Both the position numbers and the translations under genes were made by a program. The notes beneath the pieces are model-generated. The model was not told the DNA's origin and ran no database searches. It saw only the letters and a program-made list of their open reading frames with translations. DNA of 64,000 bases from Nipponacmea schrenckii (lineage: Eukaryota; Mollusca; Gastropoda; Lottiidae): the NCBI GenBank assembly GCA_030562195.1, contig CM060200.1:13020001-13084000 (forward strand). The letters run 5' to 3'. This document shows positions 38,016 through 49,300 of this stretch, piece after piece. Position 1 is the stretch's first letter. Each line of letters begins with the position of its first letter.

Positions 38016-39789
38016 TTTCAGGCTAAAAATCAAATTAGTGCACGATTATTCAAAAATTTTGATCAAAAATTGACAGTAAAAATCAAACAATTGAATTCAA
38101 ATAATAACCATAAGAAAGATAATACATCAAACACACAAAAACACCTTACACAAGTCCCTATTATTGATAAAAATCAAGATTAGTCAGAAATAACAAGATA
38201 AAAAGTGTGATTTACACTTGGGTTTTATATCTGCAGGCCATAGGAATAGATCATTGGCAAAATGAAGAAATGAATTCATCTTCTAGTAGATTTCTAATTA
38301 AAGTCAAGGTTAATAAACATACATCTTAATACAACAAAAAGTTACAATTTACGTCCAAAACCTGCATAGTAGCCTAAAAGAGAAAATACTACATGTGTGT
38401 ACTTATTCTCCCAAATCATTCGTGATAAAAAAAAAGAAATCATAGCCAAGTTTCATTTTGGTATCCGGATTTGAATCCACATTGCAAGTTTACCACCAAA
38501 TATATGCCATTATATTTATCTAGCATTTACGACTCTTCAGCTGATATGCTCTGTCTTTTTCCGAATCTTGCATCACAGTAGTTTGTTTGGTAAAAGGTCA
38601 TTTTGAGTTTTGCGAGGACATTGTTAACCTTTTGAAATAAACAATTTGTGCCCAGCTGGATATATCTGTTGTATCATACAATCAGTTAGTTCTAAACTGA
38701 ATTCTATTCACGTAAATATCCAAATAAAAATGTAAGTTTTCAAGTGCCCACTATAATTGAGTTGTGAAATGATGTGGGCTGTAAATTGATTTTATTTATG
38801 TAAAACGTTGACAATCAAATGTTTACATTTTTCTTTTATTTTTATTTAAATCTGGTTGCGTTTTTACAGCTTTTAGTTCGTTCTGTACATTATTTGAATC
38901 TTTCGTAATAATTTGCTTTTAAACAATTGTCATTTCTCTTGTTATTTCCGAATGGTTCTACATTTGAATATAAAAGGGAAGTAAAAAACGATGTGTGTAG
39001 ATTGACAAGCATTGAGAAGAATAATGAACAATGACGTGTATGGAAATTGTGTCAATTTGTGTTTTCTTACAATACATGAAATGGAATTAAAATTCATATA
39101 TTGTCTATACAACCAGAGTTAAAGCGGCCATTATTCACTCAGATAAAACAAGCAATAGTTAATGAATGACTAGAAATTGTTCCTGACATCATGAAAGGAA
39201 TTTTTACTTTCTACTATTTTGATTGTGTGTTATATAATAGCAGGAATAATCATATCAATTCCTGGAATACATGTGTTTACCAGACATTACATTCACAAAT
39301 TCCATATGCAAACAATTTGGCAAAGAAAATTTGTTGTTTTCGTTTGTGTAGAAGTATCTAAATATTTAAATGGACTTTTCTCTAATCGCTTGTTTTACGC
39401 TTGTTTACATTGTATGAGGGTAGTAAATATTCATTTTTCAATAACCTGAATTTTCGTTAGCAACCTTTGTGGTTAATACTGTCATATTTGATATTTCTAT
39501 TCGGCTGACACACAAATAGAAGGATGAGTGAGCATGAGATCTCTTCATTAAAGATATCTTACACTTTTCGATTAAATTCCCTTATCTTAAACACTGCACA
39601 CTTCTATCAAGATTGATTTAAGATTATAACAGTCTGTGGAGGTGAACGGAACTTATTAAATGAAAAATATGAATGGAGTTTTATTATGTACAAATTTATG
39701 AATGTAAAAATTAGTCAAATGTAGAATTGTTTATAAATTACATTCTGTGATATTCATTAAAGTAAAATTATTGAGGTCTTTTGATTCAT
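38016..39789. other. Gene-free AT-rich stretch
   Basis: I see no supportable coding or RNA gene. A GGATTCAAATCC-like segment near 38463-38480 on the minus strand resembles a tRNA B box, but no cloverleaf can be drawn around it. Confidence 0.45.
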
Positions 39790-40034
39790 TGAATTAAGTA
39801 AAGTTGTTCAGATGTACAAGTTTTTTTTTAGTGCAAGTACAATCTCTTGGGATGTATCAGTTGATTTATGTAAAGTTGTTCAGATGTACAAGTACAATCT
39901 GTTGAGATGTATCAATTGATTTAACTAAAGTTGTTCAGATGTACAAGTACAATAAGTTGAGATGTATCAATTGATTTAAGTAAATTTGTTCAGATACACA
40001 AGTTTATTAAAGTACAATCTTTTGAGACATACAA
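39790..40034. repeat. ~55-bp tandem repeat, four copies
   Basis: The motif AAGTTGTTCAGATGTACAAG and the following TTGAGATGTATCAATTGATT recur with starts near 39800, 39873, 39928 and 39983. The first interval is longer because of an 18-base insertion that includes a T run. No coding role is evident. Confidence 0.75.
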
Positions 40035-41267
40035 ATTGTTTCTCCCAGAGAAATTGTCGTTCATTACCAAAACAACTGTGAGAGAAAGTAATAAAATATG
40101 TTCGTTCAGAAACCGTACGGTGAATGATCAAGAATCTGAAATGGAAGCAATTAATCTAAGTGAAGGCAGAACTAATATTTGTAGCTTTGATTGCAACAAT
40201 AATGCCATTTGGTGTAATGACCTGACAAGAATTTTGTGTCTTTTCAAATACATGATATCAAGACATTAATATGTACATACATCAATTATTTTGCTCACAA
40301 TTTAAGCTAGTGTTGTGTTTTTAAAGAATAATCCCCTTAATAGGGAGTTTTTATGACAGATTTTCAATGAGCTCGCTCTCATTATTCCATTTATCGTTTG
40401 AAAGGAAATTCATTCCGGTATCTTGCAAAAATTCAAATTAGTCCAGAATTTAAAGAAACGCTGTGAATTAAGAAAAGGATTGTTGTTTGAAGTACTTACT
40501 GAAGCTAAAAAATGTGGACATGTCGAAATCAGCAGCTTTCCTTCCAACGATAATTTCTACCATAGTATGATCAAATAGCGAACAAACGAACATTAATATT
40601 TCAAATTTTTTTATCTTATTTTCTTTAATAAATTTCATAAAAAAAATATTCACAGCATTTCCTTAAAGATATCCTTTGAAATATTAATCATTCTTATAAA
40701 AGTAAACAAATATGTGAAATATATTGTTATCTAGGTTATTTAATATTGAGTGATTTATGTAAATTTTAAAGAAATATTTTCCTTTTCTAGCTATTGATAT
40801 GATCAGTGGGTTGATATTTATTAGAAAATAAAATAAACAGTTAAGAGATTTACTATAATAAATTAAGTGTGAGATATAGCTGATAATATGCTGATTTGTG
40901 GTAAATTTAATAATGGGATTTGTTTCAATGATTTATAGTATGTGTAGTGTAAGTGTGAAACATGAAAAGCAAACTTGACCTACATTTATAAAGTGAATCA
41001 GTGATAAGCCGAACAATTTTAAAACAAAAAATTATTATGTACATAGGTCGCTTATTAACATTTATTCCCCAAATAAAATATAATAAAATAGTGGTCAATA
41101 CATCAATATTAGAGTCATATATAAATATTAAAATAGAACATGATATATTATATTTCTTGAACATAGTACATACGTATATTGAAAATGGAATATTTATACT
41201 TCTGTTTATGCTTACCCACTCAATTTCTTTGTCGTTCTTAAACGAATCTCCTTTATTTTATATACAG

Positions 41268-41413
41268 CATCGTCATTGTTCCATCGGGCATGTTGATAGC
41301 ACATCAAAAGTCATCCAACCCTCCAAATTTAGTAAATGTTGGAGAGACAAAATGGGATACAGATATACTGGAACGATTAAAACTGTCAAAGTTGAAAGAT
41401 CTTAGAGTTATAT
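41268..41413 (+). CDS. Candidate internal exon of an unknown gene
   Basis: A 146-nt segment sits between a good acceptor (TTATTTTATATACAG) and a good donor (GTGAGT). One frame reads through it and contains WDTDILERLKLSKLKDLR, an amphipathic, helix-like stretch vaguely like a SAP-type motif. A second frame is also open, which weakens the case. No partner exon could be identified upstream or downstream. It may be an exon of a lineage-specific gene, a decayed transposon fragment or chance. I do not assign a function. Confidence 0.25.
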
Positions 41414-42772
41414 GTGAGTATTTGCCCTGGACGCTGTCTAGTCGACAAGAAATATTGAAGGTTTTCCTATTGTCGTCTGAATATTAACTTCACAAGTCAC
41501 TATTTAAACATGAAGTTCTGTTAGATATTGATCACAAATGCACACCATATTTTTTTTTTTTGCGTCTTTATTTTATTATTAATATAATATCAACAAAATT
41601 ATGATTCTTTTTGCAGAAAAAGGTTCAATGACGGTTTTAGATTATTTACAAAATAGAATCATTTTTTCAAATTCACTGTTTGTTTGGTTGGTTTGTTAAA
41701 AAGTATTATATTTATTTTTAAAAAATTCGAAATATAAAGGATTTCAGTAATCAAATGACTAAAGTATGCATTGTTGGTCGGTGGACTTTCCCAGCTCAGG
41801 GTAAAAAAAAATCCCGATTGAAATATACTATAAAAAAATGAAAGTCTAAAAGTTTTGTGTTGTATGCATATGAAAGAAAATCTGTTATGAAGGAAAGAAT
41901 AAACCATATACGAAAAACTACAAGTTTCAAGTGTTGTTGAATGGTGTTCTTGTAGATTATGACACTAAAATTCGTTATTTTAACCCCTCGAGTACTATAC
42001 TTAGAAAGATAGAAGGAATACCTAACGTTATAACCTTCTCTTTCTTTCACAAATTCTCTACATCATGAAAGCTGTTACTGACATTTAAACTGAAACCCAG
42101 AGTGTAAAATTTCTAATCTTTCTACCGTGTCTAGTCGTTCTGCTAAATTACAGTTGAATTTTTTTTAACTTGTCGAATACATTTCATTAAATATTTTACT
42201 TCAGCTTTTTATCTCCTATTTTTTATATCCTAAAGATGACAAAAGCTGACGTTATTAATGCTTCTCCACTCAGAGATTAATTCTGATTTTCCTTTTGTCA
42301 AACATTTACCTTACATTTACATCAATAAATTGGAAATGTATTATAGCATAATTAATTTACTTCTGGAAATATCCCAAAATAAATGTAAAAAAAATACCCA
42401 GATTTTTAGAGTAAGGTTGGGTTGAATATTGCACAATTTTGTGTACAAAGGAATTGGATACTGGATCTAAATAAATTTTTATTCCTGAAGTAAATTAGTA
42501 TAAATTAGTTTCAAAATCCAGAAATATTGAGCTGTTATGAACCTACATCAGTTCAAGTAGCGTCAGTAGAATATCAAGATTATTTTTCTTCTGATACCCT
42601 TAATAAGTAGTCTATATCCCTCTCTAGTTTATAGTCTAATAATCGATAACCCTCTATTGGAAAAAATAATGAAGCGAAACGAATAAACATTATATATTTT
42701 GATAAGCAATGTGGATCATGTCCATATTAGTTTAGACTTTAATAAGGAAAAGTAAATGTTCATTTTTCATAC

Positions 42773-42840
42773 CTTTCATCTCCTACGATCGAAGCCGGAC
42801 AATAAACTTTGGCCAAAGCCTTCAAAGTATGTCCCTGTGG
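42773..42840 (-). CDS. Candidate exon-like segment, unknown
   Basis: On the minus strand TTCTTATTGTAG precedes, and GTATGA follows, a ~68-nt segment with one open frame containing HTLKALAKVYCPASIVGDER. The plus strand of the same segment is also open (NKLWPKPSKYVPVATIR), so strand and coding status are uncertain. It is richer in G and C than its surroundings. I recognise neither peptide and found no neighbouring exon that clearly joins it. Confidence 0.2.
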
Positions 42841-44485
42841 CTACAATAAGAAGTACAGGGTTAGTCGCTGTTCAAAATAAAAGCAATCTTTTCTAACATT
42901 ATTCTTCAGAGAATGTGTAATTTCCTTTTCAAAATATAGCTGTCCAGAAAATATATTATAATATAAAAATATAAATTTACTTAACCCAAAATTTTGTTTA
43001 GTGTTGTATGCAATTTTGTCTATGTTATCTCGGGCTATTTTGTTTATAAAAATAATATCTATTTTGGTATTTTCCAATAAAGGCTCAAGGCTGAGTCATA
43101 TACATTTCTGAGACGTACATTGTTCATTAAGGCAGTATTTCTTTCAGTTTGGAACTTTGGAAGAAAAAGATAAGATAAATTTTGACAATTGTTTAGTACC
43201 AATTTAAAAAAAATGGTTTTAATTACAGAAGACCTTTGAATATATGTGTTAACTTTTCCTTCTATGTTTTCAATGTATGCAAAATGACCTGATAATTCGT
43301 CAGTTAAATGTCGTTATAGCTTCCTTAGAAACGAAAAACCTATATGTTAAAAATGAGAGTTTAAATTTTAACACCAGATTAAAATTGATGATATTTTGTT
43401 TTTCTAAATTTTAAATTTCAATCATTGCTAATGAGGAGAAGTAAATAATGAATTTAAACTTTAAAGGCGGCCAGTTAGAATGAGAAAATATTAACTCTAT
43501 AAGACCAATTATTAAACAATTGAAAAACAGTCAAAACCCTGTCAACAGTCAGATTATTTCTAGAAAGCCAACAAGAGGGTTAAGGAAGATGGATTAACGT
43601 TTGTAAAGCAGAGTTTATCTACATGGATTAACGTGTTAATCCACTCTAAATTTTCAAACGTTACACAATCATGTGTAAACAAGGAGAAAACTAACTCAAA
43701 ACAAGTGAGTTAGAAAACTTGAAAATAAGACAAAATTTAAACAATTTCTATTTTTTATTTTTACTCTTCATTTTTTCAATTCATAATTTCACAGCACTTT
43801 AAAATGATTAGACTTCACATTTATAATAATTTTATATTGAAAAGTGAACACAATGAAAATATTGTGAAAGAATTAGAATTAGATTAAAAATGATAAAAAC
43901 TAGGATTTTCTGGTAATAATTAATAATAATATTTACAACAATATAATAATCAAAAACAAAAACAATCAGAAAACAATTGCACTAGAATCATTCATCGTCA
44001 TCATCATTATCATTATAATAATTTAATGTAAAAAAAAACTTGAAATTATTCAGAATTTTTTTACACATTAATTTATGGTTTCTTTAGTCAACAGTTTTCA
44101 AGTTATTGAAATTTGTTACTAAAATTAATCGGTTGTCCAGCCATATCTAGGCTAATTCAAGCTAATAATAAATAGTTTGTACGAAAAATTCAAAATAAAG
44201 TTACTCACATACAATGTAAAGAATTCCTATTTTATATCATAGTCTAGCAAAGTTTGTACAACTAGACGAACATTGTTTCACACAAAATATTTTGAAAGGG
44301 AATGTAAGACATCATCAGTTCTTTCATTCAGTCCCATTATCGCCTACTTCTGTTCATACGCAAATTTCATAATATATTTGACCACTGTCCAGTTGGCGGT
44401 TCCACCTCTGTTCACTCACCGATAACGTCGCTTTTTCGGTCACTTTGAGATCATTGAAATATGTTCACAATTTGTAATGTTCACG

Positions 44486-45898
44486 TCAGCGAGGCCATGT
44501 TGGTATTGAACAGGCCTGAACGTATTGACGATATTTTTCAATGTCTAAAGGCGAAAGTCCAGAAACACCCAACGGTGAGGTAAATGCACTAGAACCCGCT
44601 CTCGGAAAGTCAACTAGACCGGGTCGTAGAGCACCCAACGATGACGGAAGCCCTAAACTAGGTAACACAGTAGCTAATGATGGTCTAAACGGTGTAGGTA
44701 ATGATGATGTTGTTGGTGCTGTTGTTGATGGCGGTGATGACGTTGTTGATGTTGTTTTAGTAGAACTACCAGTACTAGATGAAGTATTGCCTATTAAACT
44801 ATCAATAAAAAATCCTGGTTTAGGTTGAGGGGAGCTGGATTTGATTTTATCTTTCTTTTCTTGTTGTTGCTGTTGTTGTTGTTGTTGCTGTTGTTGTTGC
44901 TGTTGCTGTTGTTGCTGTTGTAGTACAACTTTTTCCAATGTTTGTAGTTGGCTGTTGATGTAATTTGTTGTATTTATGCCCTGGAAATTGGTTTGAGGCA
45001 AACCATGTAGACTAGGATGAGAGGCGGCCTGAGCTGTTCGGTTGTAATCTCCGTGTAAGAAAGGGAAATGGTGACTAAAAGGTGACATATAAGGGTATGG
45101 CATCATACCAGTACCACCACCAAAAGATAGCTGTGGACTATGAGCTGTTAATAAACCGTGGTGATGTAAATAAGAATCGGCTGGCGACATGAAAGCTCCG
45201 TGTGGCATATCAAGATGTCGCTTATATCTCTTACGTCTTCTTAAAAAACTACCATTATCAAACATATCTTCACTACGGGGGTCCAAACTCCAATAATTAC
45301 CTTTTCCCGGATTTCCTGGTTCTCGCGGAATTTTGATAAAACAGTCATTTAAAGACAGATTGTGACGTATACTATTCTGCCATGCTGGAAATTTTTCACG
45401 ATAATACGGGAATCTGGTCATAATAAATTCACAAATACCTGATAAAGTTAATCTTTTCCTTGGTGATTGTAATATTGACATTGTTATTAAAGCTATATAC
45501 GAATATGGCGGTTTCACTATGTTATGTTTTTTCTTCATTCCGTCGGGGTCCTGTCCATCACATTTCACCGGAGAATCATTATTAGCACTGGAATCCAGAG
45601 ATTTGTCCTTGTCCGTCACTTCTCCGTCACTACCTCCGTTCGGAGAGGGGATCGGAGACGGTGGCGGCGAATCCACATCCAAAGGTTCGTCATCACTGCA
45701 GTCATCAAATGAAGAGTCTTGAGGTAGCATCATGTCTGAATTTGAACACATATCTTCACGGTATGTATCAGTAGGTGATAAGAGGCTGGAACCCGGTGGT
45801 GATGCTGTCATCTGTTGTTTTCTAAGATCGAGGTAATCGTGATTATCAGGAATATCACCCGGTAAGTTGGTCACACATCTCTCCATATCGAATCGCAT
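44486..45898 (-). CDS. FoxD: Forkhead transcription factor FoxD, intronless
   Basis: This is a 470-residue nuclear DNA-binding protein. The forkhead domain (about 129-222) begins [12 protein letters not shown] and contains [12 protein letters not shown], the helix-3 core [15 protein letters not shown] and [19 protein letters not shown]. These features identify the FoxD subclass. A basic RRRKRYKR (220-227) follows and can act as a nuclear signal. The N-terminal part is acidic and serine/proline-rich. After the domain come a 20-glutamine tract (327-346, mixed CAA/CAG), an eh1-like FFIDSLIG (363-370) expected to recruit Groucho/TLE corepressors, a Ser/Thr-rich linker and a tail ending IPTWPR. 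The coding region is a single exon. The ATG is preceded by an in-frame TAA seven codons upstream. M5 is an alternative start in a good context. Related FoxD proteins act in neural crest, mesoderm and anterior patterning in other animals; the role here is unknown. Confidence 0.95.
   Translation of the reverse strand: MRFDMERCVTNLPGDIPDNHDYLDLRKQQMTASPPGSSLLSPTDTYREDMCSNSDMMLPQDSSFDDCSDDEPLDVDSPPPSPIPSPNGGSDGEVTDKDKSLDSSANNDSPVKCDGQDPDGMKKKHNIVKPPYSYIALITMSILQSPRKRLTLSGICEFIMTRFPYYREKFPAWQNSIRHNLSLNDCFIKIPREPGNPGKGNYWSLDPRSEDMFDNGSFLRRRKRYKRHLDMPHGAFMSPADSYLHHHGLLTAHSPQLSFGGGTGMMPYPYMSPFSHHFPFLHGDYNRTAQAASHPSLHGLPQTNFQGINTTNYINSQLQTLEKVVLQQQQQQQQQQQQQQQQQQQQEKKDKIKSSSPQPKPGFFIDSLIGNTSSSTGSSTKTTSTTSSPPSTTAPTTSSLPTPFRPSLATVLPSLGLPSSLGALRPGLVDFPRAGSSAFTSPLGVSGLSPLDIEKYRQYVQACSIPTWPR
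44868..44927 (-). repeat. Polyglutamine-coding trinucleotide tract in FoxD
   Basis: Twenty codons of mixed CAA and CAG encode an uninterrupted glutamine run between the forkhead domain and the eh1-like motif. The mixture of codons should make it more stable than a pure CAG repeat. Length variation between individuals would still be expected. Confidence 0.9.
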
Positions 45899-46380
45899 CT
45901 CAGTCTGAAGAGATAATTAGAAAATCAAAGTTATTATAGAAACACTACGCCTATATAATCTCGACTTGAACGTTTAAACACAGGCGACTTCATAAGATTA
46001 TCTCAGAGTCCTTCCGTTCTAAATACACAACGTTTTAAATACTGGAGATTCTCAAGTTGACTTTTGATTCTGTCAAACTTAAAACTGACCACTCACGGTA
46101 AATGTTTAAAGTTTAAATGACCACACACACGTAAAGAAAAGTAAAGTTAGCAAAGCACATTGGCTTTTGAGAGGAAATTCTGAACCGTCTGTCAATATGA
46201 CAAGTATAAGATCACGTGATGTAAACGATGGAGTAGACAGCTCAGCGATTAGCTTATCAGATTGTAGAAGCGTGTAATAAGGACCGCCCACTTTCTAGTA
46301 ATCTGTCTATTATACAGATGTAAAACTACTGACAACAGCCACCTCTCTCGCTTTATATTACAAACCATTCATCAATAACT
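45899..46380 (-). promoter_or_regulatory. Probable FoxD 5' UTR and core promoter
   Basis: Upstream of the FoxD ATG, a TATA-like TATAAAG on the minus strand lies at plus-strand 46351-46357. If used, it would give a ~420-nt leader. Within it a perfect 10-bp palindrome, ATCACGTGAT (46211-46220), contains a CACGTG E-box, and a GATA-like TTATCAG lies at 46255-46261. A CTCTTCAG acceptor-like motif directly before the coding region (45905-45912) leaves open a spliced leader exon instead. All this is motif-based. Confidence 0.35.
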
Positions 46381-49300
46381 AACTCATGAATAAAACGGCA
46401 ACAGTTCACACTTGTATCGGACTTGTGCACAGTTGCAAATTAATTTTCTTTCTCTTTTCTTAATATTTCTTTCTGGAAGCAATGTTCTTTCTATTTCTGA
46501 GTGAAAAGAGGATTTTTAATAGATGATTAGCTGGCCACAGACATCTAAATTTCAACTCGGCTTGTTTTAGTTTACTGTTTTTACTTGTTTGTAATTAAGA
46601 TTCGTTCATGGTCCTATCAAGTTAGTTTCGCCTAGTTTAAAAAATAAACATCTACATCCTTTTTCTAAATACATTCGAATGAGAAATACGATAAGTCTGT
46701 ACACCACATGCCGAGCAGAACTCAAAACAACAGAATGATACCTCGGATGCGACCAGAATTCGACGCGGATGACTACAAATTTGACCCAAGAATTTCAAGT
46801 GCACGACCACATATTTCTGTCATTTGGTGGGTATTCTCTTTGATGTGAGCTAGCCTCTGTAATTAGTGTGTAGTTTATAATTTTCAATATTTAGATTTGT
46901 CAGTGTTTCTGTATATTTATTATTAACAATTAGACAATTCACACTGTTTCTGGGAACAAATAATCACATTGAAAACAGTTGCACATTTCTTTTATAAACA
47001 GTGATTCTTTTATACTTTGATCGCGTACAAAATGTTGCCATATTCAAACTATAATCACATTTCCTGCAATTAAATTGAAACGAAATATTTTCCAAGAATT
47101 GTGTTTTAATAATTTTGACCCATTTGGAAGAGAATTTCGTTCAAATATTAATTATTTTGTTAAAAATATTTATTTTCAAGATGCTAATTTGAATTTAACC
47201 GTCAATCAATTAATTCATTTTCTTATATCCCACGGAGTTATTTTGCACGTTAAAATAACATTATCAGAATTTAATTCATCAGAAAACGAAATTATTTATT
47301 TTGCCAGTAAATGTTGTTTGTTTTGTAATTGCTATAAAATTTGCTTTAAAGAAAACATGTAAATTATATGTAGTTTAGCAGAAGGAATCTACATTATATA
47401 TTTAATAAAATAATATAAGTAATTTAGTATAGATCTATATGGTAAAAACATTATATTTTAATGAAATCTCCAGCATTAACGTGAAATAGTCAGCATTCCA
47501 TACTATACTGTATGATATAAAAGTCGATGAGAAATCCATGCTTTCTCACTTTCACTATAATAATGTCAATTCATAACATGTCGATATAATATCTAGGTAT
47601 TCAACTGATCAACTTTTATGCGGTTCGGGTCATTTTTGATATTTGAATAAATGGCGTCACAGTTGTGATAACTTTTTGAGGGTCTCTTGTAAAAGTTATA
47701 CAACTATAAATATCTGTATAGTCCATCGTATCGACTTTCTGCATGCTATATTAGCACCTATTTGCATCGGTAAAGAACAATTTCAATTTAGTTCATCGCG
47801 GTTTATGTGTAATATTATGTTCATGTTGTATCATATCGATCAAAATTTATTCTAATTTTACAAGCATTTTGAGATATTACAAATATATATTTTCTTTAAA
47901 AAAATCAACTCAAAGAATTGGATCGCTCCATTATTATATAAATGAAGTCTTTTCTCTTGGGAAGACACACAACACAATTTGTATGGTTTGAATAAATTGC
48001 TAACTAAGTAAAAATTTGTAAATTTTTAATGATAATATTTTAATTAAAATGACATAACAGTAATGTGGCTATATTCTCAAGAGCTGTAACAATACAGACT
48101 AAAGTGTTATAATGACCATAAACTTTTATTATATTTAATATGAAACCATATAGGTAATAATTCCCTACTTGAAACTATCATAAATAATGGGGTAGGTAAA
48201 GATTAGTATACTGACTGTTATATCATTACTAACAGATAATCTACTAAGGCTAACATTTGGTCAGCGATATCAACTTTTAGTCACATCTAATATACAATAA
48301 ATAGGTACTAATAAACTAATAAATAACTTCATAGTAACTATCATACTTCATTCTATATCTATCTCTTAGGTTCAAGCGACCCTTCCAAATCCAAATTCAA
48401 ACAAATGAATTGCAATTTTGAAAATTTTGAAGGGTGCAAAGTCCTTATAGAGCGCACAATTTAGAAAAAAGAAAACTAAAAACAAAAAACCAACATAATT
48501 CTTTGTTTCTAAAGTATTATTTGTTTCGGCCTTGTTACTAAGGGATGCTTCTGTAGCAATAGAAGTTGCAATGAAGAATATAATATAACGACACCAACAA
48601 GTAACGTTATTTTTCGAAATATATGCCCATTAAAGTTAAAAGTTTTCCTTTTAAGTCTTTGAAGGAGATGGAACGCCATGTAATGTCCAAAGGAGAATAT
48701 GCCGACGCATGTCTTATATATATTTGACATGCAAAACTGAGAAAAACTAACATGTGAAGTTTTCCAAACTGACTTTTCACAAACCAACAACAACAATCAG
48801 ACTAAGAGAATGAGCTCTTAAAAAAAATGTTGATAAGACAATTTCGTAACTGTTAACAAATACATAATATACAACTTAATAACGCCTCAATCCTTATTGT
48901 AATCGACATGTTATAATTAATCAATTTCTCACATCAAGACAGATTTATAACCCGAACTACGACTTGAAACAAACTAGGATCGAATATTGATGGAGCACGG
49001 CTTCTCTTGTTCTGAACAAGTAAGCTGTAAAGTATTTAGCTAGAAGAAAGGGGTGTATTTACAACTACATTAGAAACATACAGAGTCAACGAGGCACCCT
49101 GTAGACTACTATTTATTCTTCTTATATAATTAACAGTTTCAATTAAACTTATTCTACAATTCTTTACTAGTATCCAACAGGGAACTGGCTTTTCATGTTG
49201 ACCATGTTAAAAGAATGGCCAATACTATTGGTCATCAGTGGTCATCAATGTTTATTATTTTATGGTCATTTGTCCATCTACCTATAGTAACCATGTGTTA

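Larger units (their letters stand above)
40035..44485. other. 3' flank of FoxD, mostly without genes
   Basis: AT-rich sequence downstream of the FoxD stop codon, presumably with its 3' UTR at the right edge. ATTAAA and AATAAA variants occur on the minus strand (for example plus-strand 44022-44027 and 43754-43759), but none is decisive. Two splice-flanked candidate segments are listed separately. The rest shows only short frames. Confidence 0.45.

Noticed and set aside
38463..38480. tRNA B-box-like segment
   Set aside because: No matching A box, acceptor stem or anticodon arm could be drawn.
40493..40600. Possible minus-strand exon with EIIVGRKAADFDMSTFF
   Set aside because: A GTAAGT donor is present, but the acceptor is poor, two frames are open and it does not join the segment at 42.8 kb convincingly.
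44541..45722. Plus-strand frames across FoxD
   Set aside because: They are antisense shadows of the FoxD coding sequence.
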